From: Candidatus Gastranaerophilales bacterium
GTDB taxonomy: Bacteria; Cyanobacteriota; Vampirovibrionia; Gastranaerophilales; Gastranaerophilaceae
DNA length: 64,000 nucleotides
Direction: 5' to 3'
Assembly: GCA_944322745.1 (NCBI GenBank)
Contig: CALUPV010000001.1
Span: 1-64,000, forward strand
A model generated the notes under the pieces. It made no database searches. It saw only the letters and a program-made list of their open reading frames with translations, and was not told the DNA's origin. Below are positions 44,442 to 54,119 of this stretch, piece after piece. Numbering within the stretch: the stretch's first letter is position 1; each line of letters begins with the position of its first letter. A program made the translations under genes and the position numbers.

Positions 44442-46155
44442 CAATCACACCTATTAAATCTTTTATTTTTGAAAAAAAGTTCTTTTTATTTCCTTCTTTA
44501 TATGAAAAATATAATAATGTTTCATCAGGATTTCTATATACTTGTTTAAAAAAGAAATTTAATTCTTGTAATTTTCTATCATATTCAGACTGAACATATG
44601 GTATCCCCAGCTCAAATGCATGATATTCAGACTTTTTATCAGGCGTTGTAAGCTTTATACCAAATTCATCCATATGTTCAAAAACATAGGAATATCTCTT
44701 TAACATGTACCTATGAAAAGTTATATAGAAAATATATTTTTTGTTTTCTTTTAGAAAGTCAATCGTTTCACAGAAATCAGAATATGTTTCTCCTGGGAAC
44801 AAATATATTACTGTTAGTCTATTTGCAATACCTATTTGTGATGAATCTTTTAAAATCTGTTTTATTACTTTTATATTTGTGCCTTTATTCATCAAATCAA
44901 GAACTTTTTGAGAACCTGATTCTAAGCCCCAAGATACACATCTTAAGCCTGAATCATATAAATGGAATAAAAATTTTCTATCATAAACTTTTTCAAAACG
45001 TAAGAATGTCGTCCATCTAATATCTAATTTTTCTTTTATCAATAAATCGGCAAATTCTCTTGCTGTTTTGGGCGCCAATGCCGAATCAGTAAGGTAAAAA
45101 TACTTAGCTCCGTATTTTTTATTTAAATACTTTATTTCATTAATTACTTTACTTAGTTCTTTGTTTGTATATTGAAGTCCAAAATCGCAGAACTTACATT
45201 TTCCCCAATAACATCCTTTTGAAATATTTATAGGAAAAACTTTTTCAGGTAAGAAATACTCTTTATTTATCGTATAGTCAAAATCTTGTGAAAAACCTAT
45301 AGAAACTTTCTCTGTCAATAAATTATTAAACTCAATTTTTCCGTTTCTTTTATAGATTATACTTGGCACTTCTGCAATATCAGACTTTCCTTCAATATAT
45401 TCTAATAATTTTTTTGTCGGAATTTCACCATCACCAATCATAACAAAATCTGTATAATTATCAAAAAAGTTAAAATCATTTCTGATATTTTCCATAGTTC
45501 GACTTATATGTGTACCGCCAAGAACTGTTGTTATATTATATTTATTTTTTAATATATATGAAAGTGTAAGTCCCGCGAGCATTTGTCCTTCAAAATTTAC
45601 TGATATTCCAACGCAAGCAGGCTTGTTTTTCGCAATTTCAGATGCTTTTATCTCCATATATGAATAAAATATATTATGAGTATTTACTGCTTCTATTTTA
45701 TATTCATCATATTTTAATTCTTGTTTTATATTCTCAATTTTTTCATCATATATTATTTGCGGATAATAAGGAACAGATATTAATTCTATCGCCTTTGCAA
45801 TAACAAATGAAGCTATTTTATATTTTTCCGGATTATAATATTCTCTTGTTCTCACTATATGAACAGATTCATCAATCTTATCTTTTATGAACTCGTATAT
45901 TTTCTCATTCTCTTTAAAATATCTTACTATATCTTTTTCTTTTTCTGAAAGATTACTTCTTTGTCTGATAGACACAATTTGATTATAAGTTTTATTAAAA
46001 TGTTCATCTGTAAGCTTTTCATTATAGAAATCAATATTCAAATCAAAAATTACAGTCTCGTAACCAAAATTCTTAAGATAACCAGAAATTGAAGAGATTC
46101 CTGTAGAGGGAGACTTTTTTGTCCATACAGGAGGAAAAACAAATATCACTTTCAT
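44434..46155 (-). CDS. B12-binding-domain radical SAM protein, paralog 1
   Basis: 573 residues. The N-terminal Rossmann-type cobalamin-binding domain runs to about 220 (VFVFPPVWT..., GISVNFEGQMLAGLTLSYILK, TVLGGTHISR), without a clear DxHxxG His. The radical SAM core begins at KGCYWGKCKFCDFG: the three Cys are spaced C-x4-C-x2-C instead of the usual C-x3-C-x2-C. Later motifs: LRCVSWGLESGSQKVLD and YLFPGETYSDF. Relatives perform methylations or rearrangements; the substrate may be a sugar, lipid or peptide of the surrounding glycan locus. Tandem paralog directly upstream. Confidence 0.85.
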   Translation of the reverse strand: MKVIFVFPPVWTKKSPSTGISSISGYLKNFGYETVIFDLNIDFYNEKLTDEHFNKTYNQIVSIRQRSNLSEKEKDIVRYFKENEKIYEFIKDKIDESVHIVRTREYYNPEKYKIASFVIAKAIELISVPYYPQIIYDEKIENIKQELKYDEYKIEAVNTHNIFYSYMEIKASEIAKNKPACVGISVNFEGQMLAGLTLSYILKNKYNITTVLGGTHISRTMENIRNDFNFFDNYTDFVMIGDGEIPTKKLLEYIEGKSDIAEVPSIIYKRNGKIEFNNLLTEKVSIGFSQDFDYTINKEYFLPEKVFPINISKGCYWGKCKFCDFGLQYTNKELSKVINEIKYLNKKYGAKYFYLTDSALAPKTAREFADLLIKEKLDIRWTTFLRFEKVYDRKFLFHLYDSGLRCVSWGLESGSQKVLDLMNKGTNIKVIKQILKDSSQIGIANRLTVIYLFPGETYSDFCETIDFLKENKKYIFYITFHRYMLKRYSYVFEHMDEFGIKLTTPDKKSEYHAFELGIPYVQSEYDRKLQELNFFFKQVYRNPDETLLYFSYKEGNKKNFFSKIKDLIGVIDE

Positions 46156-46206
46156 ATTTACACCAATTATATAAGTATAATTATATCAGAAATTTTGTAA
46201 ATTAAT

Positions 46207-47952
46207 CTACCTAAAAAATTTTCTTATTTCCAATGTTTTAAAATATTCCAGAAATTTCACATACCAATGTTTCATATATAAAGGGTTTTTTGATACATAA
46301 AGATTAATTTCGTCATATCCTCCCATTGTTATTATATTAATTCTTTTTATTTCATCTTCTATCTTTTGACAATCCCATCTCTCATACTTATGTGAAAACT
46401 CATTAGGACTATATTCCCACCTAACTTTATCTGTATTAAGTCTAATATCAAATTCACTTAAATGATCAAATATATAAGAGTACCTCTTCAAATAAAATTC
46501 GTGAACTCCTAAATAAAAAATATATTTTTCATTCTCTTTTACAAAGTTCACAGATTCACAAAAATCATCATATGATTCTCCCGGGAAATGATACATAAAA
46601 CTAACTTTATTTGCAATTCCCAGTCTATAAGCATCTTTGAGAATTCGCGATACTATAGATAAATTTATCCCTTTATTCATTTTATCAAGAATTTTCTGTG
46701 AACCTGATTCCAAACCCCAATTGAGACATCTTAACCCTGACTTATACAATAATTTTAGCAAATGATAATCAAACTCTTTATCAAATCTACAGAATGTCGA
46801 ATATCTAATATTCAGTTTTTCTTTTATAAGTTGTTTTGCAAACTCTCTTGCTGTCGAAGGAGAAAAAGATAAATCTCTCAAATAAAAAAACTTCACACCA
46901 TATTTTTTCTTATAAAATTTTATTTCTTTTATAACATTATTGATATCTTTAACACTATATTTGCTTGAGAACAAATCACAAAACTTACACTTCCCCCAAT
47001 AACATCCATCTGTAATAACTATAGGCAATACTTTTTCAGGAAAAAAATAATGATATTCATTTATATATTCAAATTTCTGGAAGTAAAAATCTTTAGGCTT
47101 TTCATCACTATAACGATTTTCTATAATTTTTTTATTATCATCTAAATATAATATATTATTAACAGTTTCAATCTTTTTTTGACCTTTGAAATAATCCATT
47201 AACTGCATCATTGTTATAGGATTATTTTCATACATAAATATATCAGAAATATCAGAGAATACAGTTATGTCCTGTTTTAGGTCAGTTTGAATTAAAGGAA
47301 TATAATTTCCAAAAATTACAATGTTTTTTTGACCATTTTTTTTTAATATTGAAGCTAAAGTCATCGCAGGAATAATTTGACCTTCTATATCTGCAAGAAT
47401 ACAAACAGAATTAGCATTTCTCTTTATTATTTTTTGTGCCAAAGAATTCATATATTCTATAAAGATATTTCCTTCTTTATTCTTTATCATATTCTTATAA
47501 TCAATAAACTCAAAACCGGTCTCATTACCAATAACACTTCTTTCGTATAATATCCAAGTATCATAAGGGAGAGAAAGGAGCTCAAGTGCTTTATTTATCA
47601 CATAATGAGCGATCTTGTATCTTACCGGATTATAAAAATCTTTTGTTCTTAAAATATTTTTTGCTTTTTCAATTTTACCTAAAATTCTACTATATTCGGA
47701 CTCATCAAAAAATTTCTTTATTTGTATTTCTTTTGGATGTTTATAATCCAAAAGATTATTTACAACATTATAGCAAAGGGAATATGTATCTTTTATTTTT
47801 TCTTCATTTAAAATCAAATTATAGAAATCAATATTAGCATCATAAATATATACACTATAGCCCTTGCTTTCTAAAAAGCCGGCAATATCAGGAATGGCAG
47901 ATGAAGGTGTACAAACACTTCTTAACGGAGAATGAACAAATATTGTATCCAT
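46207..47952 (-). CDS. B12-binding-domain radical SAM protein, paralog 2
   Basis: About 581 residues, same layout as paralog 1: cobalamin-type N-terminal domain (VHSPLRSVCTPSSAIPDIAGFL, SVCILADIEGQIIPAMTLA) and a radical SAM core with DGCYWGKCKFCDLF, again C-x4-C-x2-C. LRCLNWGLESGSQKILD and YHFPGESYDDF follow. The start is ATG 47952 (MDTIFVHSP) after AAGGA; the longer frame from 47973 would cross the promoter, whose TGGTATAAT box lies just upstream. Divergent from asnB. The cobalamin half is less conserved between paralogs than the radical core, so substrates may differ. Confidence 0.85.
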   Translation of the reverse strand: MDTIFVHSPLRSVCTPSSAIPDIAGFLESKGYSVYIYDANIDFYNLILNEEKIKDTYSLCYNVVNNLLDYKHPKEIQIKKFFDESEYSRILGKIEKAKNILRTKDFYNPVRYKIAHYVINKALELLSLPYDTWILYERSVIGNETGFEFIDYKNMIKNKEGNIFIEYMNSLAQKIIKRNANSVCILADIEGQIIPAMTLASILKKNGQKNIVIFGNYIPLIQTDLKQDITVFSDISDIFMYENNPITMMQLMDYFKGQKKIETVNNILYLDDNKKIIENRYSDEKPKDFYFQKFEYINEYHYFFPEKVLPIVITDGCYWGKCKFCDLFSSKYSVKDINNVIKEIKFYKKKYGVKFFYLRDLSFSPSTAREFAKQLIKEKLNIRYSTFCRFDKEFDYHLLKLLYKSGLRCLNWGLESGSQKILDKMNKGINLSIVSRILKDAYRLGIANKVSFMYHFPGESYDDFCESVNFVKENEKYIFYLGVHEFYLKRYSYIFDHLSEFDIRLNTDKVRWEYSPNEFSHKYERWDCQKIEDEIKRINIITMGGYDEINLYVSKNPLYMKHWYVKFLEYFKTLEIRKFFR

Positions 47953-47999
47953 AATACAATTCCTTTTTTTCATTATACCAAAAATATGGAATATTAATA

Positions 48000-48005
48000 T
48001 ATAAT
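48000..48005 (+). promoter_or_regulatory. -10 box of asnB-like gene, leaderless
   Basis: TATAAT with only 6 bases before the ATG at 48012, so the predicted first transcribed base is the A of the start codon. The start codon is fixed because Cys2 must be N-terminal in the mature enzyme. No Shine-Dalgarno is possible. Confidence 0.65.
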
Positions 48006-48011
48006 ATAGTT

Positions 48012-49709
48012 ATGTGCGGAATTTTCGGATATAAAAATTTTAATCTTAATTCTAACGAAATAAAATCTGAACTTTTTCATAGAGGACCGGATGACTTTGG
48101 AATAATAAATCAAGACAAATGGACTTTCTGTCATTCAAGGTTATCAATAATAGACACTTCCGATTCTGCAAAACAACCAATGGAATATGACGGCAATATT
48201 ATCCTGTTCAACGGAGAAATATACAATTATAAAGAACTTGTAAATGAATATCTAAGAGGTACATCATTAAAATCATCCTCTGATACTGAAGTACTTCTTG
48301 TCTTAATATCTAAGTACGGTTTAAGTATCCTAAATAAACTAAATGGTATGTTTGCTTTTGCATTTTATGAAAAAAAGACAGGAAGTATTTTTCTTGTAAG
48401 AGATCGTTTTGGTGTAAAACCCTTATACTATTATAAAAGTAATAATACTATTGCCTTCTCGTCAGAAGATTCTGTTTTAATGAAAATTCTAAATCTTCCA
48501 TATTGCGTAAATTATCAGTATATAAACAATCTAATCAATAAAGAAATGTCTGACTTTGATGAACAAACAATACACAAAGATATATTTTCCGTAAAAGCAG
48601 GAGAATATATAGAAATAACAAATGACAATAAAATAATTCAAACAAAATACTATACCTTTAACGACTTTAAAATAGATAAACTTGAGAATAAAGATATAGT
48701 AAATTACTATGAAGAGCTTCTGACAGATTCCATAAAATTAAGGAATCGTTCTGATGTTCCCATTGCATTAACATTATCAGGAGGAATTGATTCTTCTGTG
48801 ATATATATACTGGCTCGAGAGAAACTAAATACAAAATATACGCTATTCACATATTCTCACGACAACATTAAGTTAGACGAATATCCTATTGCAGAGAAAT
48901 TGGCGCAAGAATACAATGATAAAATAATAAAAATAAGATATAACCCCAAAAGTGATATAGAAAATTTTGAAAAATCGCTTCTGGCACTAAATGCACCAAT
49001 ATGGTCAAGTGCGCATGCCGGATATTTTGAAGTATATAAAACAATAAAAGAAAATGGATTTAAAGTAGTTATTGAAGGACACGGGGCTGATGAATTATTT
49101 GGAGGATGGCCTTTTATGTTTCCTTTTGCTGTGAAGCAGGCATTCGCAAATCATAACTATTTACTTGGTTCTCAAATCCTTAACCTATATGAAAAATACA
49201 ACAAAATCTCAATTAAAAAGAAAAATAAACTTGATCTTCTTAAGATTATTCTCCCTATTAAAAATACAGATAAAGATGTATTTATAAGAATCTTAGACTA
49301 CATTTTTAGAGAAAGAATACTTCCTATAAACTTAAGGTGTTGGGACAGAATTCCTATGGCAAACTCCGTGGAATCAAGAAGTCCTTTTCTTGATTATAGA
49401 ATTGTTGAATTTACAAGAAAACTCCCATTGCAATATAAAATAAACAAATATGGAAATAAAGCCATTTTAAGAGCTATACTAAGAAAATATAAAAAAGAAT
49501 TCATATATAATAATGAAGTAAAACAGCCTTTTTTGGCTTCTGAATTTGATTTTATAAAAAATAACCATAATTATCTGCTAAAATATTATGATAGAAATAA
49601 ATTTAATTATAATATTTCAGACTGGATTAATAACAATTTTTCTAACGGATATAATCCTAAAATATACAAAGCTTGTGCTTTAGGATTTTTAGCATCTTAT
49701 TATAAATAA
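48012..49709 (+). CDS. Asparagine synthetase-like glutamine amidotransferase
   Basis: 565 residues. Class II amidotransferase domain with catalytic Cys2 (MCGIFGY), HRGPDDFG, FNGEIYN and a synthetase domain with LSGGIDSSVIY (PP-loop) and GADELFGGW. In AsnB it makes asparagine; homologs inside surface-glycan clusters amidate sugar acids instead (as in O-antigen loci). Location between radical SAM and glycosyltransferase genes favours the second, but true AsnB is not excluded. The last 53 bases overlap the convergent glycosyltransferase coding region. Leaderless promoter immediately upstream. Confidence 0.88.
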   Translation: MCGIFGYKNFNLNSNEIKSELFHRGPDDFGIINQDKWTFCHSRLSIIDTSDSAKQPMEYDGNIILFNGEIYNYKELVNEYLRGTSLKSSSDTEVLLVLISKYGLSILNKLNGMFAFAFYEKKTGSIFLVRDRFGVKPLYYYKSNNTIAFSSEDSVLMKILNLPYCVNYQYINNLINKEMSDFDEQTIHKDIFSVKAGEYIEITNDNKIIQTKYYTFNDFKIDKLENKDIVNYYEELLTDSIKLRNRSDVPIALTLSGGIDSSVIYILAREKLNTKYTLFTYSHDNIKLDEYPIAEKLAQEYNDKIIKIRYNPKSDIENFEKSLLALNAPIWSSAHAGYFEVYKTIKENGFKVVIEGHGADELFGGWPFMFPFAVKQAFANHNYLLGSQILNLYEKYNKISIKKKNKLDLLKIILPIKNTDKDVFIRILDYIFRERILPINLRCWDRIPMANSVESRSPFLDYRIVEFTRKLPLQYKINKYGNKAILRAILRKYKKEFIYNNEVKQPFLASEFDFIKNNHNYLLKYYDRNKFNYNISDWINNNFSNGYNPKIYKACALGFLASYYK

Positions 49710-50622
49710 CTATGTAAACCAATTTCCTATAACGAAATGAATTATATACATTAATATTTTTTTGACTTTTAATTAAATTAATTGCTTTTTCAACTTGGAG
49801 TATAATATCCTGATTATCTTTTATGTAAATAAACCTATTATAAATATAAATACACATTTTTAGAAAAATATTATCAACAAAGACTTTAAATTGGTTTTTA
49901 TAATAATCCTGCGCTATTGAATAATTATATATTTTAAATAAGGAATCAAACATTTCTTTATATGAAAGGTTGCTGGAACTGTTCTCTGTAATTCTATAAT
50001 TATAGAGAACTTCATCTATCATCATTATTTCCGGATTTTTGGAAAATAAATATATTGAAAACAACATATCTTCTGAAAAATTAAAACACTCATTAAACAT
50101 AATTTTGTTTTCTTTCAAATAATTAACATTATAAAATTTATTCCAAATAACATAATTTAAAAGAAGTACTGAATTACTGATATTAGCAAAAGGTAATGGT
50201 TTTGTCTTAAATTTACGGCATTCTTTAGAGTCAGAATAATCAATTATTCTATATTCCCCTTCTTTATGATATCTATATCGAAAAAATAAAATATCTGGAT
50301 TATTTTTTTCCATAGCAGAAAGTAAACAATCACAAGTATTTGGTTCAATCCAATCATCTGAATCAACAAATAAAAGATATTTCCCTTTAACTTGTTTGAT
50401 TCCAATATTTCTAGCATAAGAAACACCTTTGTTTTCCGTATAAAAATATCTTATTCTCTTATCTTGAAAAGAATATATAATATCTTTTGATGAATCAGAA
50501 GATCCATCATCTACACAAATTATTTCTATATCCTTGCAGGTTTGATTTAAAATACTTTTTATACAATTATATAAATATTTTTCGCTATTATAAAAAGGAA
50601 TTACAATTGAGATTTTTGGCAT
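49657..50622 (-). CDS. Family 2 glycosyltransferase (EpsJ/CapM-like)
   Basis: 321 residues. GT-A motifs: ISIVIPFYNSEKYLYNC, IICVDDGSSDSSKDI, ENKGVSYARNIGI, LLFVDSDDWIEP (DxD) and CFNFSEDMLFSIYLF. Transfers a sugar in polysaccharide assembly. The C-terminal 18 codons lie antisense to the end of the asnB-like gene (53-base overlap), an unusually long convergent overlap. Divergent from the radical SAM gene at 50696 across 73 bases. Confidence 0.9.
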   Translation of the reverse strand: MPKISIVIPFYNSEKYLYNCIKSILNQTCKDIEIICVDDGSSDSSKDIIYSFQDKRIRYFYTENKGVSYARNIGIKQVKGKYLLFVDSDDWIEPNTCDCLLSAMEKNNPDILFFRYRYHKEGEYRIIDYSDSKECRKFKTKPLPFANISNSVLLLNYVIWNKFYNVNYLKENKIMFNECFNFSEDMLFSIYLFSKNPEIMMIDEVLYNYRITENSSSNLSYKEMFDSLFKIYNYSIAQDYYKNQFKVFVDNIFLKMCIYIYNRFIYIKDNQDIILQVEKAINLIKSQKNINVYNSFRYRKLVYIVIYNKMLKILKHKLCIF

Positions 50623-50695
50623 TGTTTAAACCATATCGATTAATACTAAATTTTATGATAACATTATTTTCATAGAAATAATAGAAATAATAGAA

Positions 50696-51658
50696 ATGTC
50701 ATTTTTTTCTAGCATAAAAACTTTTTTTATAAGAAATACTTATAGAATAGAAGGCTATAGGTTAAGAAGCTATTTTAATATTTCAAATAATAAAATTGAT
50801 GCTATTTTTTCAAAAACAAAATTTAGAAAAATAATTTTTAAAATATTTTTTAGGACAATATATTTTTTTAAATATATATTGAACTTAAAACCAAATATCC
50901 ATTCTATAGATTTTAATCTAACAACAAGGTGCAACCTAAATTGTAAAGATTGTGCATCTTTAATGCCATATTATAAAGCTGAAAATCAGTGGACAATAGA
51001 CATTGAAACATTTAAAAAAGATCTGGATAATCTTCTTTTATACACAAACAAAATCTATCGATTAAAATTAATAGGCGGAGAACCTTTACTTGTAAAAGGT
51101 ATAGAAGAAATGCTTGATTATGCCTGTTCAAAGAAAAAAATTATTTCTATTATTATTACAACAAATACCTCAATAATTCCATCTGATAAACTTTGTAAAA
51201 CATTAAAAAAATATAACAAAAAAGCCCTTGTTGAACTTTCAGACTATTCAAATTCAATAAAGATATCAAAATGTACAGAAATAGAAAAAAAACTGAAAGA
51301 AAATGATATATATTATTTCATATCCAATTACGAATGGTTTGAATGCGGAAAAATATATAAAAGAAACAGAACTCAAGCTGAACTAATTCAAATATATAAA
51401 AACTGCTTCCAGTCTCCTTGCTTATCTTTATTTGATGGAAAAATATATAATTGCACAAAAGCAGCAGCTATAAACCGATTAACAAATTTTAAGTTCGACG
51501 AGCAAGAAATTATAGACATAAGAGACATAAAAATAAGAAGAAATGCACTGAAAAAGTTTTATTCAAGAAATTTTTATAGTTTCTGTACTTTTTGTACATC
51601 ATCTCAAAAAAGAGTAGAAAGAGGAATTCAGACAAAAGAAAGATTTAATATTACATAG
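50696..51658 (+). CDS. SPASM-like radical SAM protein of polysaccharide locus, copy 1
   Basis: 320 residues. An unusual basic, aromatic N-terminus (about 65 residues, FFIRNTYRIEGYRL...) precedes the core LTTRCNLNCKDCASLMPYY, with normal C-x3-C-x2-C. GGEPLL and a C-terminal set of Cys (CFQSPCLSLFDGKIYNC ... FCTFC) suggest an auxiliary cluster. Similar enzymes accompany capsule or O-antigen genes, but their reaction is not known to me. Paralog at 55281-56225. No strong ribosome site; ATG follows an AATAGAA triplet-like repeat. Stop overlaps the convergent RgpF-like gene by 8 bases. Confidence 0.82.
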   Translation: MSFFSSIKTFFIRNTYRIEGYRLRSYFNISNNKIDAIFSKTKFRKIIFKIFFRTIYFFKYILNLKPNIHSIDFNLTTRCNLNCKDCASLMPYYKAENQWTIDIETFKKDLDNLLLYTNKIYRLKLIGGEPLLVKGIEEMLDYACSKKKIISIIITTNTSIIPSDKLCKTLKKYNKKALVELSDYSNSIKISKCTEIEKKLKENDIYYFISNYEWFECGKIYKRNRTQAELIQIYKNCFQSPCLSLFDGKIYNCTKAAAINRLTNFKFDEQEIIDIRDIKIRRNALKKFYSRNFYSFCTFCTSSQKRVERGIQTKERFNIT

Positions 51659-53069
51659 ACCGTTTCAATTTCTTTATTGAATCCATTAAAGTATTAATGT
51701 ACATAGATGCTTCTATATCAGGTATAACATATGAAGTAAAGAACCCATCTCGTTGAACTAAAGATGGCATTATTCTTTCTATAGAATGTGTCAATAGTCC
51801 ATCACATTTATCCAAAGGTTCTATTGGGAAATCATCTATTTTAAAATTCATTTCTAATATTGATTTGCATGCTTGTGTTTTAACCCAAAACATATTACCA
51901 AAAGCACAAATAACATCATTTTTTTCGAGATTTATATTTTTGCCAAGTCTTAATCTCACTATATTTTGAGCATTTTCATAATTATTTAACCATTCATTAC
52001 CAATAGTACTATATGGTTCAAACTCGGGTGGATAAGGGATAAGTAAACCTAAATATTTATTTTCTTCGAACTTGTTTAATAAATTATTTACATACTGCCT
52101 ATTATATAAAAGAGAATTAAAACAATGATTTCGAAACTCTTTTGCAGTTATTTTGTTTTGTTTGCTTTGTTTTGAATGAACGAAACCTATATAATCATAC
52201 TTTTCAAATAAATCCCTACAAGTAACAAGTAGCGCAACATTATCACGACCTCTATTTACCTGTATTCTATATTCTATGTAATTTGATATATCACAAAGTA
52301 CAGTACCAAACTTTTTTATTATATCCTCTTTTGTAGTAACTATATATATATCTATACTTTCAGGAATATTTTTTAAATAAAATGAAATATATCCAATTAG
52401 TTCTTCAGCATATATATATACTATCAAAGCTATTTTTTTAGATAAATATTGTGATTTTTCAGCATATTCTGAAGAGAGTACATAATTCATTGAAAATATA
52501 GAATTGACATTTTTACAATTTCTCGAATTTATTATATCTTCAATTATTATATCAAAATCGTAATCTGAGCTATTTTTTAAATAATCATATATCCTTCTAA
52601 GTTTTTCTGAAAAAAAAGAATATTCTTCCTTATAAAAATATGATTTATGCAGAAATGGAATATTTAAGTCTATTATATTTGTATCTATATCAATAATATT
52701 ACTTGATAGATAATTTACCTTATCATCGTTTGAATTTATAGAATTTCTGGAAAAAACAACAAAAGACTTATAATTATAGAATCTGGGATCAATTGACCAA
52801 ACTGTATATGATGACATTTTCGTAAACACCTCTTTTATATTTGAAAAAGGTCCATAAAATAAATCATTTGCAATAATATATTCATCATAACTGCTATTAT
52901 CTTGGATAGCACTTTCTATAGAAGAATGAACTTCTGTACATATTCCATCTATTGGTTTACTATTAATAAAAATTATTTTATCAACATATTCACTAATCTT
53001 ATTTAGAAAAAATAAAACATTAGAATTAATTTTTTCATAACTATATAATAAAATTCTTTTTACTGGCAT
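51651..53069 (-). CDS. RgpF-like rhamnan/polysaccharide synthesis protein
   Basis: About 472 residues. Family landmarks: ANDLFYGPF, then IYAEELIGYISFYLKNIPESIDIYIVTT, NRGRDNVALLVTC, DYIGFVHSKQSKQN, GLLIPYPPE and CAFGNMFWVKTQAC. HSIERIMPSL and related residues close it. This matches the rhamnan synthesis F (RgpF) family, glycosyltransferases adding rhamnose or side chains. Start ATG 53069 shares one base with the stop of the epimerase gene (TAATG), with AGAGGA before it; the longer frame from 53087 is rejected. Cytoplasmic, no signal peptide. Confidence 0.88.
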   Translation of the reverse strand: MPVKRILLYSYEKINSNVLFFLNKISEYVDKIIFINSKPIDGICTEVHSSIESAIQDNSSYDEYIIANDLFYGPFSNIKEVFTKMSSYTVWSIDPRFYNYKSFVVFSRNSINSNDDKVNYLSSNIIDIDTNIIDLNIPFLHKSYFYKEEYSFFSEKLRRIYDYLKNSSDYDFDIIIEDIINSRNCKNVNSIFSMNYVLSSEYAEKSQYLSKKIALIVYIYAEELIGYISFYLKNIPESIDIYIVTTKEDIIKKFGTVLCDISNYIEYRIQVNRGRDNVALLVTCRDLFEKYDYIGFVHSKQSKQNKITAKEFRNHCFNSLLYNRQYVNNLLNKFEENKYLGLLIPYPPEFEPYSTIGNEWLNNYENAQNIVRLRLGKNINLEKNDVICAFGNMFWVKTQACKSILEMNFKIDDFPIEPLDKCDGLLTHSIERIMPSLVQRDGFFTSYVIPDIEASMYINTLMDSIKKLKRSM

Positions 53070-54073
53070 TACAATTCCTCTTTCCAATAAGAATAGATAT
53101 TTTTATATATTTCATACTTCATTTTTTTTACCGTTCTTTTTGGTTGCTTGATTGCCCATTCAATCATTTCAGAAATAATTTTTTCTAAATCTGTATTATC
53201 ATTAAAGCCTAACATACTTTTTGCTTTTTCCTGACTACTGTATGCATATTTAGCTTCACGCCGTTCTTCTAAAAAAACAACTTCTGTATTATATCCGAAA
53301 TTAAGGGCACATTTTCTGAAAATATTCATAGCTTCTTTTATTGTTATATTATAATCAGAACCAAGATTATATATTTCGCCACCAAAATCGTACAGTAATT
53401 TTTCTATAGGTTCACAATAATAATAAATATCAGAGAAAGCTCTTTTTTGAAGACCATCCCCATATATTGTCAATGGCTGTCCGTCTAACATTTGCCTAAT
53501 CCAAATACCAATAACATTTCTATATTTATCCCATATATTCTGGTATTTCCCAATTACATTATGTGGTCTTATTATCGAATAATCCAGTCCGAAATGTTCT
53601 TTTGCTTGCAATAAATCAAGTTCTGAAGCATATTTTGCAATTCCATATGGATCTATCGGCATTGGTATCATTTGTTCGGTAAAGGGCGGATTATATTTTT
53701 CTCCATATACAGCCATTGAAGACGTAAAAATTATTTTTTTTACATCATAATTAATTGCTGCATTTATAACATTGGATGTAGCAACTAAATTATTAGAATA
53801 ATTATGATTTCTTATATAATGACTCAATCCCTCTGCAGCATATGCAGCAAAATGCAGAATATAATCAGGCTTTTCTTTTTTCACAATTTGATTAAACAAA
53901 TTATAATCTTTAATATCCACATCATAAAGAATTATACCGTCAGCAATGTTTTCTCTATAACCACCGCTAAAATTATCTACACCAATTACAATATAATTTT
54001 TCATTAATAAATATCTTGAAATATTGCTTCCAAAAAGACCAGCTATACCTGTAATTAAAACTTTATTTGTCAT
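53069..54073 (-). CDS. NAD-dependent sugar epimerase/dehydratase (SDR, GalE-like)
   Basis: 334 residues. GITGIAGLFGSN-type glycine-rich loop (LITGIAGLFGSNISRYL), DVDIKDY, FAAYAAEG, SSMAVYG and catalytic Y-x-x-x-K (YGIAKYASELD) of extended SDRs. The RPHNVIGKYQ segment is typical of UDP-sugar epimerases. Probably supplies a nucleotide sugar to the cluster, perhaps a 4-epimer. The C-terminal 45 residues are basic and helical. Translationally coupled to the RgpF-like gene. Confidence 0.9.
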   Translation of the reverse strand: MTNKVLITGIAGLFGSNISRYLLMKNYIVIGVDNFSGGYRENIADGIILYDVDIKDYNLFNQIVKKEKPDYILHFAAYAAEGLSHYIRNHNYSNNLVATSNVINAAINYDVKKIIFTSSMAVYGEKYNPPFTEQMIPMPIDPYGIAKYASELDLLQAKEHFGLDYSIIRPHNVIGKYQNIWDKYRNVIGIWIRQMLDGQPLTIYGDGLQKRAFSDIYYYCEPIEKLLYDFGGEIYNLGSDYNITIKEAMNIFRKCALNFGYNTEVVFLEERREAKYAYSSQEKAKSMLGFNDNTDLEKIISEMIEWAIKQPKRTVKKMKYEIYKNIYSYWKEEL

Positions 54074-54119
54074 AAAATATACAATCCATAGATAATAACC
54101 CTATTTTAGCACACACTTC

